Source of the DNA: Thiothrix phosphatis
GTDB lineage: Bacteria > Pseudomonadota > Gammaproteobacteria > Thiotrichales > Thiotrichaceae
Assembly (NCBI RefSeq): GCF_035668035.1
Contig: NZ_JAYMYJ010000012.1
Span: 67,870 to 131,869, forward strand
Reading direction: 5' to 3'
Length of the DNA stretch: 64,000 bases
The notes under the pieces were generated by a model, which saw only the letters and a program-made list of their open reading frames with translations, had not been told where the DNA came from and did not search any database. Position 1 is the first letter of the stretch. Every line of letters begins with the position of its first letter. The translations under genes and the position numbers were made by a program. This document shows, in pieces, positions 32,743 through 41,971 of the stretch.

Positions 32743-33321
32743 TCAATCGGGGGAGGCTTCAACAACAGGGGACATTTTTTCAGCCTGCAACCGCCGTCGG
32801 CAGTGGTGGGCAAACACACGCGCCACGAAACTTGCCCGTAATGCAGGATTGCGCAGATGCACCTCCTCTGCAATCGGCAACAGGGGAAACGCCGCTTGCA
32901 GACGGCTGGCGAAAACGCCCGCGCCATCCAGCGTCGGCGGAAGCTGCTCCTGACCTGGAATGTAAACCTTGACCTGTTTCATCCCGCAACTGGGGGAATT
33001 GCTTTTCAGGATATAGCCATCCACTGCCTGCAAACGGGCCCTGATTGCATCGAAAAAGCCTGCCAATGCCTCGGTATGATCAATATCAGGCTGTTTGCTG
33101 ACCACAGCGCGTATTTCCCCTGCCTGCCTGACCAGATGCATGGCGGGACGCGGCGCACCCAACCCCGCCCCCATTTCCGGACAGAATGGCGCGAACGCGA
33201 AATACCTACCCAGCGTTTCGGTAATGCAACGCTCATGCTTGTGTCCGCCATCGTAGCGGACTGCCTGACCCAGCAGACAACTGCTGACGCCAATGGTTAT
33301 AGTACGGCCCGGACACATCAT
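32743..33321 (-). CDS. DUF523 / TudS-like [4Fe-4S] desulfurase
   Basis: 192 residues from the ATG at 33321; an ATG at 33318 is equally possible. GVSSCLLGQAVRYDGGHK, APFCPEMGAGLGAPRP and LKSNSPSCGMKQVKV are the three conserved DUF523 blocks. Their Cys residues ligate the cluster in TudS, which removes sulfur from 2-thiouracil. It is a stand-alone version without the C-terminal DUF1722 part seen in some fusions. It lies on the same strand as sucB but far from it, and is divergent from aguA. The substrate here is unproven. Confidence 0.87.
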   Translation of the reverse strand: MMCPGRTITIGVSSCLLGQAVRYDGGHKHERCITETLGRYFAFAPFCPEMGAGLGAPRPAMHLVRQAGEIRAVVSKQPDIDHTEALAGFFDAIRARLQAVDGYILKSNSPSCGMKQVKVYIPGQEQLPPTLDGAGVFASRLQAAFPLLPIAEEVHLRNPALRASFVARVFAHHCRRRLQAEKMSPVVEASPD

Positions 33322-33433
33322 GCAGGCTTGTTCCACCCAGGTTAGTCAACGCGCCGGAAAGTCAACAGATTCCAGATGCCAGAGCTCCGGCCGCTTTGTA
33401 TAATCGCCGCTTTGTTTGACGCAGCGAGCAGTG

Positions 33434-34477
33434 ATGAATACACGCGAATTTGTCGCCGAATGGCATCCGCAATGGGGAGTATTGCTGGCTTGGCCACACC
33501 CGGACACCGATTGGGCCGATAACCTGGAGGCGGCGGAAACCTGCTATACGCAAATTGTCAGCGCCATCAGCCAGCGTGAAAACGTGTTGCTGCTCTGCCA
33601 CGATGCGGGACACCAAATGCATATTGAACAGGTCTTGTCTCAATCTGCAAGTTGGAAGGCGAAAAACGTACATTTTATGCGCATTCCCTATAACGACACC
33701 TGGGCGCGTGATTTCGGCTTCATCACCGTCATGCAAGACGGCAGACCGTTGTTGCTGGATTTCACCTTCAATGCCTGGGGCGGCAAATTTGCAGCCAACC
33801 TGGACAACGCCATCAATGCACAACTGGCCGCACTGCCCTTGCTGGCGGGCAATATGCTGGAAACACACCCACTGGTGATGGAAGGCGGCAGCCTGGAAAC
33901 CGATGGGCAGGGGACACTGCTGACAACGGAAATCTGCCTGCTCAACCCCAACCGCAACCCTTCGTTGGACAAAAGCGCCATCGAAACCCGGCTGCGCACG
34001 GCCTTGGGCGTGGAGCGTGTCCTGTGGCTGGCGAACGGCCATCTGGAAGGCGACGACACGGACGCCCACATTGACACGCTGGCGCGTTTCGCCGACCCGC
34101 AGACGGTCGTCTATATGAGTTGCGCTGATCCGGCGGACGCCCACTATCTCCCCTTACAGGCAATGGAGGCGGAACTCAGGGCTTTACGGCAGGCCAATGG
34201 TGCCCCCTACCAATTGCTCCCTATCCCGTTACCTGCCGCCATTTACGACGGTGACCGGCGGCTGCCCGCCAGTTACGTCAACTTCCTGATCATCAACGGC
34301 GCCGTGTTGCTGCCGGTTTATGCCGACGAAACGGCTGATGCAATCGCCATTGCACAAATGCAGGCGGCGTTTCCCCGCCATGAAATCGTGCCGATTGATT
34401 GCCGCGCCCTGATTGCGCAGAATGGCAGCCTCCATTGTATTACCATGCAGATTCCCCAGGAGGCCGTAAGCGCATGA
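33434..34477 (+). CDS. aguA: Agmatine deiminase
   Basis: 347 residues from the ATG at 33434; an in-frame TTG at 33416 is less likely. REFVAEWHPQWGVLLAWPHP is the family start. NDTWARDFGFIT, LVMEGGSLETDGQGTLLTT and the catalytic Cys335 in NGSLHCITMQIP complete the guanidine-modifying fold. It turns agmatine into N-carbamoylputrescine. It overlaps aguB by 4 bp (ATGA), so the two steps of putrescine formation are coupled. The later glutathionylspermidine-like gene may use the polyamine, but is 20 kb away. Confidence 0.96.
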   Translation: MNTREFVAEWHPQWGVLLAWPHPDTDWADNLEAAETCYTQIVSAISQRENVLLLCHDAGHQMHIEQVLSQSASWKAKNVHFMRIPYNDTWARDFGFITVMQDGRPLLLDFTFNAWGGKFAANLDNAINAQLAALPLLAGNMLETHPLVMEGGSLETDGQGTLLTTEICLLNPNRNPSLDKSAIETRLRTALGVERVLWLANGHLEGDDTDAHIDTLARFADPQTVVYMSCADPADAHYLPLQAMEAELRALRQANGAPYQLLPIPLPAAIYDGDRRLPASYVNFLIINGAVLLPVYADETADAIAIAQMQAAFPRHEIVPIDCRALIAQNGSLHCITMQIPQEAVSA

Positions 34478-35361
34478 GCCGCAAACTGACCGTCGCCGTC
34501 GTCCAGCACAGCAATTCCGACAATTACCAAAGCAACCTGGACAAAAGCATTGTAGGCATCCGCCGCGCCGCCGCCCAAGGCGCGCAACTGGTGATGTTGC
34601 AGGAACTGCACACCGGCCTGTATTTCTGCCAAGTGGAAAGCACCGATTTCTTTGACCTGGCGGAAACCATTCCCGGCCCCAGCACGGACACGCTGGGCAA
34701 GCTGGCGGCGGAACTCGGCATTGTGATCGTCTGTTCCCTGTTTGAAAAACGTGCGGCTGGCCTTTACCACAATACCGCCGTGGTGCTGGATACGGACGGC
34801 AGCATCGCGGGCAAATACCGCAAGATGCACATTCCTGATGACCCCGGTTATTACGAAAAATTTTATTTCACCCCCGGCGACCTGGGCTTCACCCCCATCA
34901 AAACCAGCCTCGCAACTTTGGGCGTGCTGGTCTGCTGGGACCAATGGTATCCGGAAGCAGCCCGCCTGATGGCACTAGCAGGCGCAGAACTGCTGCTTTA
35001 CCCCACCGCCATCGGCTGGAACCCACAAGACAACACCGAAGAACAGGCTCGCCAGCGCGAGGCATGGGTCACGATCCAGCGTTCACATGCTGTCGCCAAC
35101 AATATCCCGGTATTGAGCGCCAACCGCATCGGCTTTGAAGGCGACCCCAGCGGGCAAACGGCGGGCAGCCAATTCTGGGGCAGCAGCATGATTATTGGCT
35201 GGCAAGGCGAATTGCTGGCGCAGGCAGACACCACCAGTGAAACTGAACTGGTGATGGAGTTGGATCTGAACCGCACTGAGCAAGTGCGCCGTTGGTGGCC
35301 TTATCTGCGTGACCGCCGGATTGACGCCTATCAGGAACTGACCCGCCGTTATCGGGACTGA
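34474..35361 (+). CDS. aguB: N-carbamoylputrescine amidase
   Basis: 295 residues from the ATG at 34474 inside the aguA stop. It is a nitrilase-superfamily protein with its Glu in LQELHTGLYFC, Lys in YRKMHIPDDPGYYEKFY and Cys in LVCWDQWYPEAARLMA. YPTAIGWNP and ANRIGFEGDPSG are typical of AguB. It releases putrescine, CO2 and ammonia from N-carbamoylputrescine. An alternative longer frame starts inside aguA and is rejected. No terminator was seen right behind it. Confidence 0.96.
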   Translation: MSRKLTVAVVQHSNSDNYQSNLDKSIVGIRRAAAQGAQLVMLQELHTGLYFCQVESTDFFDLAETIPGPSTDTLGKLAAELGIVIVCSLFEKRAAGLYHNTAVVLDTDGSIAGKYRKMHIPDDPGYYEKFYFTPGDLGFTPIKTSLATLGVLVCWDQWYPEAARLMALAGAELLLYPTAIGWNPQDNTEEQARQREAWVTIQRSHAVANNIPVLSANRIGFEGDPSGQTAGSQFWGSSMIIGWQGELLAQADTTSETELVMELDLNRTEQVRRWWPYLRDRRIDAYQELTRRYRD

Positions 35362-35407
35362 TCCGCAACATCACAATTCAAAAAATTTCTTCCCTATTTG
35401 CGGAATT

Positions 35408-35463
35408 TGTGAACCTGCTCACAGAATAGCTCCCCTAATTCTGGCAATAATCCTATTTATAAT
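35408..35463 (+). promoter_or_regulatory. CRP/Vfr-type site and -10 element before a small exported protein gene
   Basis: TGTGA-N6-TCACA (35408-35423) is a perfect core CRP box. TATAAT lies at 35458-35463, placing the box centre near -55 of the expected start. No good -35 exists, as expected for an activator-dependent promoter. The target gene begins at 35509. Confidence 0.6.
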
Positions 35464-35508
35464 AATTAACCGCCAGTTGGTTCACCTTGATACAAGGAGG
35501 AAATTTTT

Positions 35509-35814
35509 ATGTTTTGTTCAAAAAAGATGACGGGTTTGGCTACGGTTATCCTGTTGGCTACCGTAGTTCCCCCTGCCCATGCACATTCGCAAAACTATCC
35601 GCTACGCTATTCAGGCGATATCACCAGCGCCCCGGCAACAGCAACAGAAAACGGCAATGACACAGGTTCAGCCTACCTTTATGAACAGCTGGGGAAGTTA
35701 CTGGGGAAAACGTTATATGCACACTTATTAAAGAACGAACAATTTCTTAACCTGCAAGAACTGGTGATCGCGCATGTCGAAGAAAAATACATGGTGTCAT
35801 CCCCTTCCCACTAA
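35509..35814 (+). CDS. Small exported protein of unknown function
   Basis: 101 residues. A signal peptide (MFCSKKMTGLATVILLATVV, cleavage near PAHAH) is followed by a short His/Gln/Tyr stretch and a helical C-terminus (AYLYEQLGKLLGKTLYAHLL, LQELVIAHVEEKY). The mature part is about 75 residues. A strong ribosome site (AAGGAGGAAA) precedes the ATG. The promoter region holds a perfect CRP-type site. No family was recognised; it could be a periplasmic helper or a species-specific product. It is convergent with the next gene. Confidence 0.75.
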   Translation: MFCSKKMTGLATVILLATVVPPAHAHSQNYPLRYSGDITSAPATATENGNDTGSAYLYEQLGKLLGKTLYAHLLKNEQFLNLQELVIAHVEEKYMVSSPSH

Positions 35815-35834
35815 ACGCCATTGAGATTTAGGAC

Positions 35835-36182
35835 TTAGGGGAGTTTCGGCCAGAAAATAGGGGACAAAATATCATTCAGCGCATACGGGCAATGGGTTGG
35901 AAAATAATCCATCGCCAATTTTTTTTGTTCGCAAACGTGCTGGCAAGCATCTGCATATAAGCCTTCCAATATCCGCCCAAGGATAAATTTCAAGACGGAA
36001 CTGCGATGCAACATCCGCGCAAGGATGCTACGCGCTTCACGGATACTGTGCATCCGGGCTTCATTCTGAAAGTCAGGTTGCGCCTGCCACAACAGGAGTT
36101 CAACCAACAGCACCCGGGTGGTGTTAATAAGCCCTTCATGCTGATGGTGATCAGCTTCCGAATAGCAGCAAGCTTGTGCCAT
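35835..36182 (-). CDS. Hypothetical cytoplasmic protein
   Basis: 115 residues from the ATG at 36182, which has GAGGG at good spacing. It is rich in His and Cys at the N-terminus (MAQACCYSEADHHQHEG) and mostly helical after that (TTRVLLVELLLWQAQ, RSILARMLHRSSVLKFILG). The His/Cys-rich start might bind a metal, but no known motif is present. It is convergent with the small exported protein, 20 bp away, and lies in front of the aminotransferase gene end. Function unknown. Confidence 0.6.
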   Translation of the reverse strand: MAQACCYSEADHHQHEGLINTTRVLLVELLLWQAQPDFQNEARMHSIREARSILARMLHRSSVLKFILGRILEGLYADACQHVCEQKKLAMDYFPTHCPYALNDILSPIFWPKLP

Positions 36183-36259
36183 GACGCATTCCCTCAATAT
36201 GAACCGCCACTATTAACACATACACAAGCTTGCTATTTGCTTAATAAATAAACTCTGAT

Positions 36260-37486
36260 TCAGACTGAGGCAATCCGCGCCAAAGCGTTCTGCAGGTTTG
36301 CCATGCTGGTGGCGAAGGATATGCGGATATGCCCTTCCAAACCAAACGCCGACCCCGGCACCACCGCCACACCCACCTTATCCAGCAGGTAGCTGGCCAG
36401 GGCAGTGTCATTTTCCAACCCCAAACGCTTGATCATGCCGTCAACATTCGGAAAGCTGTAGAACGTGCCGTCGGCTGGCAAGCACTCGACCCCATCCATG
36501 GCATTAAACGCGCCCAGCACAAATTCATGGCGCTGTTCAAACGCATTGACCATGGTTTGGATGAAATCCTGGTCGCCATCCAGCGCCACAACCGCTGCGT
36601 ACTGGGAAATGGAGGTCGGATTGGAAGTGCTTTGTGATTGGATAATGTTCATCGCCTGAATGAGCTTTTCCGGCCCACCCGCATAGCCAATCCGCCAGCC
36701 GGTCATGGAATACGCCTTGGACACGCCATTCAATACAATCGTGCGCTCATACAGGTCTGGGCAAACATCCAGGATATTGACGAACTTGCGGCCACCGAAC
36801 ATGACATGCTCATACATGTCGTCGGTTGCAATCAGCACCTGCGGGTGGCGGCGCAACACTTCGCCCAATGCCGCCAGTTCTTCTGGCGAATAGGCGACGC
36901 CGGTCGGATTGGACGGGCTATTGATGACGAACAACCGGGTTTTCGGGGTGATGGCCGCCTCCAGCTTTTCCGCCGACAGCTTGAAATGTTCAGCCTGCCC
37001 TGCTTCCGCAATGACCGGCACGCCATCCGCCAGCAACACCATATCCGGATAGGACACCCAATACGGGGCCGGAATCACGACTTCATCACCCGCATCCAGC
37101 AATGCCTGGCACAAATTGTAGAAGCTCTGCTTGCCGCCACAGGAAACCAGAATCTGTTTCGGCGAAAAGTCCAGCCCGTTGTCGCGCTTGAACTTGCGGA
37201 TGATCGCCTGCTTCAATGCAGGCGTGCCATCCACTGCGGTGTAACGGGTTTCACCCTTTTGGATGGCCTCGATACCGGCCTGCTTGATATGGGCAGGCGT
37301 GTCAAAATCTGGCTCACCGGCCCCTAACCCTATAATGTCGCGGCCAGCCGCCTTGAGTTGGGCAGCCAACGCGGTGACAGCAAGTGTAGGTGAAGGCTTG
37401 ACGCGGCCAACGCGCGCTGAAAGTTGTATGTCCACTGAAAACCAACCGTGTGTAGTGTCTTTCATAATCCCGGCAAAATTCATCAT
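36260..37486 (-). CDS. Class I aminotransferase, aspartate aminotransferase type
   Basis: 408 residues from the ATG at 37486; a GTG at VDIQLSAR would give a form nearer the usual 395. RVGRVKPSPTLAVTALAAQL and GLGAGEPDFDTPAHI are typical of the Bacillus/Thermus-type AspAT subgroup. The PLP lysine lies in NGVSKAYSMTGWRIGY; NSPSNPTGVAYS and the Arg in LEGHIRISFA complete it. It transfers amino groups between Asp or aromatic amino acids and 2-oxoglutarate. It is monocistronic. Substrate preference cannot be read from sequence alone. Confidence 0.92.
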   Translation of the reverse strand: MMNFAGIMKDTTHGWFSVDIQLSARVGRVKPSPTLAVTALAAQLKAAGRDIIGLGAGEPDFDTPAHIKQAGIEAIQKGETRYTAVDGTPALKQAIIRKFKRDNGLDFSPKQILVSCGGKQSFYNLCQALLDAGDEVVIPAPYWVSYPDMVLLADGVPVIAEAGQAEHFKLSAEKLEAAITPKTRLFVINSPSNPTGVAYSPEELAALGEVLRRHPQVLIATDDMYEHVMFGGRKFVNILDVCPDLYERTIVLNGVSKAYSMTGWRIGYAGGPEKLIQAMNIIQSQSTSNPTSISQYAAVVALDGDQDFIQTMVNAFEQRHEFVLGAFNAMDGVECLPADGTFYSFPNVDGMIKRLGLENDTALASYLLDKVGVAVVPGSAFGLEGHIRISFATSMANLQNALARIASV

Positions 37487-37579
37487 TTACCGTACCTTTA
37501 CGCTTTTCTGCGGCGCGTAATGTTACTGCAAGATCAACGCACGCATAAGGCGTAAAGTTAATTTTTTCGCGCAAAGTTT

Positions 37580-38761
37580 CTACAGCTTTTCCAACAAGGC
37601 AGCGTCCGGATAGCCATCAGCAGGCAAGCCCAGTTTTTGTTGTGCCTCCCGGACAGCGGCGCGGGTTTCTTCACCGATAATGCCGTCCACTTTGGAGATG
37701 GGGAAACCTTGCGCTTGCAGTTTCGCCTGCGCTTGTTTCGTCTGCGCCAAGGTCAGTGGATGCACCTGCGCATTTCCTGGGCGCAAAGGCGGTGCGCCCG
37801 CCAGACGGGTTGCAAAATACGCCGCCGTCGCCGAATAAACCGTGGATTCATTCCATTGCAGGAACACATCGAAATTGGGGAACGCCAGGAAAGCAGGGCC
37901 ATTCCGCCCCATTGGCAGCAGCAAGGCCGCCTCGCCATCCTCCTGCAAGGCACTGCCATCCGCCTTTTTGACGCCTTGCGCAGCCCACTCCGACAGCGGG
38001 GCCTTATTACCCAGCCGCGCCTGCGACCAGTCCATGTCTGACGGAACCTTGACTTCCTGCAACCACGGTTCGCCAGCGCGCCAACCATTCGCCTTCAGCA
38101 TGTTGGCGCCGGAGGCCAATGCATCGGCGCTGGAATGGATCAGGTCACGGTGGCCATTACCATCAAAATCAACGCCATACTGGTCATAGCGGGAGGCCAG
38201 CAATTGCAACTGGCCAATTTCCCCTGCCCAGGCCCCGCGCATTTTAGCGGGGGTCAGATCACCCTTTTGCACCAAATCCAAAGCGCTGAGTAATTCCGGG
38301 CGGAACATTTCCGGGCGGCGGCAATCCTGCGCCAACGTCAGCAACGAGCGAATGGTCGGAAAATCACCATTCACTGCCCCGAAATCGGTTTCCAGCCCCC
38401 AAAAGGCTGTCAAAACTTCAGCAGGCACACCATACTCCGCCTCAATTCGCCGGAATAGCGCGGCATTTTTTTTCAGCAAGCTTCGCCCCTGTGACAAACG
38501 GCTGGCGCTGACTTTCCGGTTGGCGAAGGTCAAAAAGTCCTGGGCAAAGGTCTGCTGGGAACGGTCGCGCTTAATGACGGCAGGGTCAGGTTTGAGCCCG
38601 TCGAGGGCGGCGTCCACCACCGACGCTTTCAGCCCGGAACCAGCGGCTTCCGCCTTGAAATCCGCCAACCAGCGGCCAAAATCACCGCTATTGGCGCAAT
38701 CCGCCAGGACGGGCGCACTGCACGCTGACAGGCATAACACAATGCTGGGCAAATAACGCAT
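37580..38761 (-). CDS. MltB-family lytic murein transglycosylase with C-terminal peptidoglycan-binding domain
   Basis: 393 residues with a signal peptide (SACSAPVLA). The catalytic Glu124 sits in AFWGLETDFGAVNGDFPTIR. The GAWAGEIGQLQLLASRYDQY block corresponds to the family motif GAMGQTQFMPSS, but the QFMPS part is changed to LQLLAS. The last 65 residues (LQAQGFPISKVDGIIGEETR) are a PG_binding_1 domain. It should cleave peptidoglycan glycan strands in the periplasm. It is divergent from uvrB. The altered motif may shift substrate contacts without removing the catalytic acid. Confidence 0.92.
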   Translation of the reverse strand: MRYLPSIVLCLSACSAPVLADCANSGDFGRWLADFKAEAAGSGLKASVVDAALDGLKPDPAVIKRDRSQQTFAQDFLTFANRKVSASRLSQGRSLLKKNAALFRRIEAEYGVPAEVLTAFWGLETDFGAVNGDFPTIRSLLTLAQDCRRPEMFRPELLSALDLVQKGDLTPAKMRGAWAGEIGQLQLLASRYDQYGVDFDGNGHRDLIHSSADALASGANMLKANGWRAGEPWLQEVKVPSDMDWSQARLGNKAPLSEWAAQGVKKADGSALQEDGEAALLLPMGRNGPAFLAFPNFDVFLQWNESTVYSATAAYFATRLAGAPPLRPGNAQVHPLTLAQTKQAQAKLQAQGFPISKVDGIIGEETRAAVREAQQKLGLPADGYPDAALLEKL

Positions 38762-38789
38762 GAATGATCCAATTCCTGAAAGGCAAGGC

Positions 38790-38828
38790 CTGAGTTTATA
38801 GGGTTTTAACGCCGCATGCTAAACTCAG
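38790..38828. repeat. Inverted repeat between the transglycosylase and uvrB
   Basis: CTGAGTTTA (38790-38798) and TAAACTCAG (38820-38828) are perfect 9-bp arms 21 bp apart in the 88-bp divergent region. They may be an operator for either gene. It does not resemble a LexA box. Confidence 0.5.
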
Positions 38829-38849
38829 TGCGCATACCGGGAGACACGC

Positions 38850-40874
38850 ATGAGTGAAATTGACCAGTTCCAGCTCAATACCAGTTACCAGCCCGCTGGC
38901 GACCAGCCGGAGGCTATCCGTTCATTGGTGGAGGGCCTGCATGATGGCCTGCTGCACCAAACCCTGCTGGGCGTAACCGGCTCCGGCAAAACCTTCACCA
39001 TGGCCAACATTATCCAGCAGACCCAACGCCCGGCCATCATTTTGGCGCACAACAAGACCTTGGCTGCCCAATTGTATGGGGAAATGCAGGAATTCTTCCC
39101 GAAGAATGCGGTGGAATACTTCGTTTCCTATTACGATTATTACCAGCCGGAGGCTTATGTCCCATCCAAGGATGTCTACATCGAAAAGGACGCCTCCATC
39201 AATGACCATATCGAACAAATGCGCCTGTCGGCCACCCGCAACCTGTTCGAACGCAAGGACGTCATCATCGTCGCCACCGTTTCCTCCATCTATGGCCTGG
39301 GTGACCCGGAATCCTACCTGAAAATGCTGTTGATCCTGGTGCGCGGCGACCGTATCGACCAGCGCAGCATCCTGCGGCGGCTGGCGGAAATGCAATACAC
39401 CCGCAATGACCTGGATCTGCAACGCGGCGCTTTCCGGGTGCGTGGCGAAGTGATCGACATCCACCCGGCGGAATCCGACCGGGAAGCCATCCGCATCGAG
39501 CTGTTCGATGATGAAATCGACAGCCTCAGTTATTTTGACCCATTGACCGGCGAAGTCCTGCGCCGGGTTCCGCGTTTGACGGTTTACCCCAAAACCCACT
39601 ACGTCACGCCCCGCGAAGTGCTGCTGGAAGCGGTGGACCATATCAAGGCGGAACTCAAGGAACGGCTGGCGGCGCTGCGCGGCCATGATCGGCTGGTGGA
39701 AGCCCAGCGCCTCGAACAGCGCACCCAATATGACATCGAAATGATTGTTGAAACCGGCTATTGCTCCGGCATCGAAAATTACTCGCGCTACCTGTCCAAA
39801 CGCCCGGCAGGCGCGCCACCACCCTGCCTGTTCGACTACCTCCCCCGCAACGCCATCGTGTTCGTGGACGAATCCCATGTCACCATCCCTCAATTCGGCG
39901 GCATGTACAAGGGCGACCGCTCGCGCAAGGAAACGCTGGTGGAGTACGGTTTCCGCCTGCCCTCCGCCCTCGACAACCGCCCGTTGCGCTTTGACGAATT
40001 TGAGCGGCTGGTTCCGCAGGCCATCCATGTATCCGCCACTCCCGGCGCGTATGAGCTGGAGCATTCCGGCAATGTCGCCGAACAGGTGGTCCGCCCTACC
40101 GGCCTGGTGGATCCGCAGGTTGAAGTCCGCCCGGTATTGAGCCAGGTTGACAATGTGATGTCCGAAATCACCGAGCGCTCGCAGCGTAATGAACGCGTCC
40201 TGGTCACCACCCTGACCAAACGCATGGCGGAAGACCTGACCGATTACCTGATGGACCACAATATCAAGGTGCGCTACCTGCATTCCGACATCGACACCGT
40301 GGAGCGGGTGGAAATCATCCGCGACCTGCGCAAAGGCGAGTTTGATGTCCTGATTGGCATTAATTTATTGCGGGAAGGGCTTGATATACCGGAAGTTTCA
40401 TTGGTCGCCATTTTGGATGCCGACAAGGAGGGCTTCCTGCGTTCCGAGCGTTCCCTGATCCAAACGATTGGCCGCGCGGCGCGTAATGCTGAAGGCAAGG
40501 CCATCCTTTACGCCGACAAAATCACCGACTCCATGCACAAGGCGATGGACGAAACCAGCCGCCGCCGCGCCAAACAAATCAGCTTCAATGCAGCCCATGG
40601 CATCACCCCGCAAACCATCCGCAAACGCATTGCCGATGTGATGGAAGGCGCTTACGCCAACGCCTCCCGTGGTAAGGGCAAAACCCGTGCTGACAAAAAA
40701 GTGGCGGAAGAAGCGGCCGAATACCGTAGCCTGACGCCCGACCAAGCGCTCAAACAAATCAAAAAATTGGAAGATAAGATGTTCCAACATGCCAGAAACC
40801 TGGAATTCGAACAGGCCGCCGCAGTGCGCGACCAGATCGCCCATATCCGCGCCCGTGTGTTCGGGCTGGAATAA
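38850..40874 (+). CDS. uvrB: Excinuclease ABC subunit B
   Basis: 674 residues, the standard size. Walker A GVTGSGKTFTMA, the beta-hairpin region YYDYYQPEAYVPSKDVYIEKD, DEAD-like VDESHVTIPQ and helicase motif VI IQTIGRAARNAEGKAILYAD are present. The C-terminal UVR domain (KKLEDKMFQHARNLEFEQAA) binds UvrC. It loads onto damaged DNA with UvrA for nucleotide excision repair. A ribosome site GGGAGAC precedes the ATG. No SOS box was recognised. Confidence 0.98.
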   Translation: MSEIDQFQLNTSYQPAGDQPEAIRSLVEGLHDGLLHQTLLGVTGSGKTFTMANIIQQTQRPAIILAHNKTLAAQLYGEMQEFFPKNAVEYFVSYYDYYQPEAYVPSKDVYIEKDASINDHIEQMRLSATRNLFERKDVIIVATVSSIYGLGDPESYLKMLLILVRGDRIDQRSILRRLAEMQYTRNDLDLQRGAFRVRGEVIDIHPAESDREAIRIELFDDEIDSLSYFDPLTGEVLRRVPRLTVYPKTHYVTPREVLLEAVDHIKAELKERLAALRGHDRLVEAQRLEQRTQYDIEMIVETGYCSGIENYSRYLSKRPAGAPPPCLFDYLPRNAIVFVDESHVTIPQFGGMYKGDRSRKETLVEYGFRLPSALDNRPLRFDEFERLVPQAIHVSATPGAYELEHSGNVAEQVVRPTGLVDPQVEVRPVLSQVDNVMSEITERSQRNERVLVTTLTKRMAEDLTDYLMDHNIKVRYLHSDIDTVERVEIIRDLRKGEFDVLIGINLLREGLDIPEVSLVAILDADKEGFLRSERSLIQTIGRAARNAEGKAILYADKITDSMHKAMDETSRRRAKQISFNAAHGITPQTIRKRIADVMEGAYANASRGKGKTRADKKVAEEAAEYRSLTPDQALKQIKKLEDKMFQHARNLEFEQAAAVRDQIAHIRARVFGLE

Positions 40875-40876
40875 AA

Positions 40877-41950
40877 CTACACCCGTATTGCCCTGTTCAG
40901 ATCAGCTTTGCGTGGCCAAGCATTGATGACGGCATGGATCAATGTCGCCAATGGGATGGCGAAGAATACCCCCCAGATTCCCCATAACGCTCCGAACACC
41001 AGCACTGCGGTAATGATCGCCACCGGATGCAAATTAACCATTCCGGAAAATAATAGCGGCACCAACAGATTGCCATCCAGGAAATGGATGACGCCATAGA
41101 TCACCATGACATAGAGGAAATCGGAGTTATATCCCCATTGAAAATAGGCCACGATGGCGACCGGCAACGTGACAATGGCAGCCCCAACATAGGGGATCAA
41201 CACAGAAAGCCCTACCAGGAACGACAACAACATGGAGTATTGCAGGCCGAAAATCAGGAAGGTAATAAACGTCACCACCCACACAATCAGGATTTCCATA
41301 AACTTGCCGCGCACATAACTGGTGATTTTGCCATTTACCTCACGCCAGACCTTGGTCACCAACCCGCGCTCTTCTGGCAGGAAAGCGCCAAACCACTCAA
41401 GGATAATGTTCTTGTCCTTAAGGAAAAAAAACACCAATAGCGGCACCACCACCATGTACACCATAAAAGCGATCAGGTCGACCACCGAAGACAAGGAGAA
41501 ACTCAACACCCGCTGGGACAACAGCGTCAACTGGGTGCGCAAGCCATTCAACAGCTCCAGAATGAATTGTTCAGAAATAATATTGGGGTATTTTTTAGGC
41601 AACAATGCCAGCGCACTTTGCCCTGCCGACAGCATTCCAGGGATTTCCAACACAAACTGGGTCGCCTGCTTAAGCATCAGTGGGGCCAGCACCAACAGCA
41701 CCACCAACAAGACCAGGATAAACACGCTGAACACGATCAAGACCGCCATGAAACGCGGCGTCTTGCATGCACGGAAGAAATCCACTCCCCCATCAAGCAG
41801 ATAGGCAATAATAACAGCTGCCAATACCGGTGCCAGCACATTGCCTGCCAGCAGCACAGTGCCAAACCCCAGTATCAGCAACAGGGCAAGAATGGCGGCC
41901 TGTGGATTGGAAAAATGCTGGTTATACCATTCGTTCAGCAATTTAAGCAT
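40877..41950 (-). CDS. AI-2E family transporter (PerM-like)
   Basis: 357 residues with about eight hydrophobic segments. The N-terminus (LLLILGFGTVLLAGNVLAPVLAAVIIAYLLDGGV) and the C-terminal GMVNLHPVAIITAVLVFGALWG with IPLATLIHAVINAW are family hallmarks. Members export small molecules or ions by an unclear mechanism; PerM and TqsA are the named relatives. It is convergent with uvrB, with only 2 bp between stop codons, so no classical terminator fits there. The small unknown gene upstream, 21 bp away, is probably co-transcribed. Confidence 0.9.
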   Translation of the reverse strand: MLKLLNEWYNQHFSNPQAAILALLLILGFGTVLLAGNVLAPVLAAVIIAYLLDGGVDFFRACKTPRFMAVLIVFSVFILVLLVVLLVLAPLMLKQATQFVLEIPGMLSAGQSALALLPKKYPNIISEQFILELLNGLRTQLTLLSQRVLSFSLSSVVDLIAFMVYMVVVPLLVFFFLKDKNIILEWFGAFLPEERGLVTKVWREVNGKITSYVRGKFMEILIVWVVTFITFLIFGLQYSMLLSFLVGLSVLIPYVGAAIVTLPVAIVAYFQWGYNSDFLYVMVIYGVIHFLDGNLLVPLLFSGMVNLHPVAIITAVLVFGALWGIWGVFFAIPLATLIHAVINAWPRKADLNRAIRV

Positions 41951-41971
41951 AAGAAGCCTGGTTTGCTTGTT

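Noticed and set aside
38762..38849. LexA/SOS box for uvrB
   Set aside because: No CTGT-N8-ACAG sequence; only the unrelated 9-bp inverted repeat is present.
38922..40283. 453-codon minus-strand open frame
   Set aside because: Antisense to uvrB, which is unambiguous.
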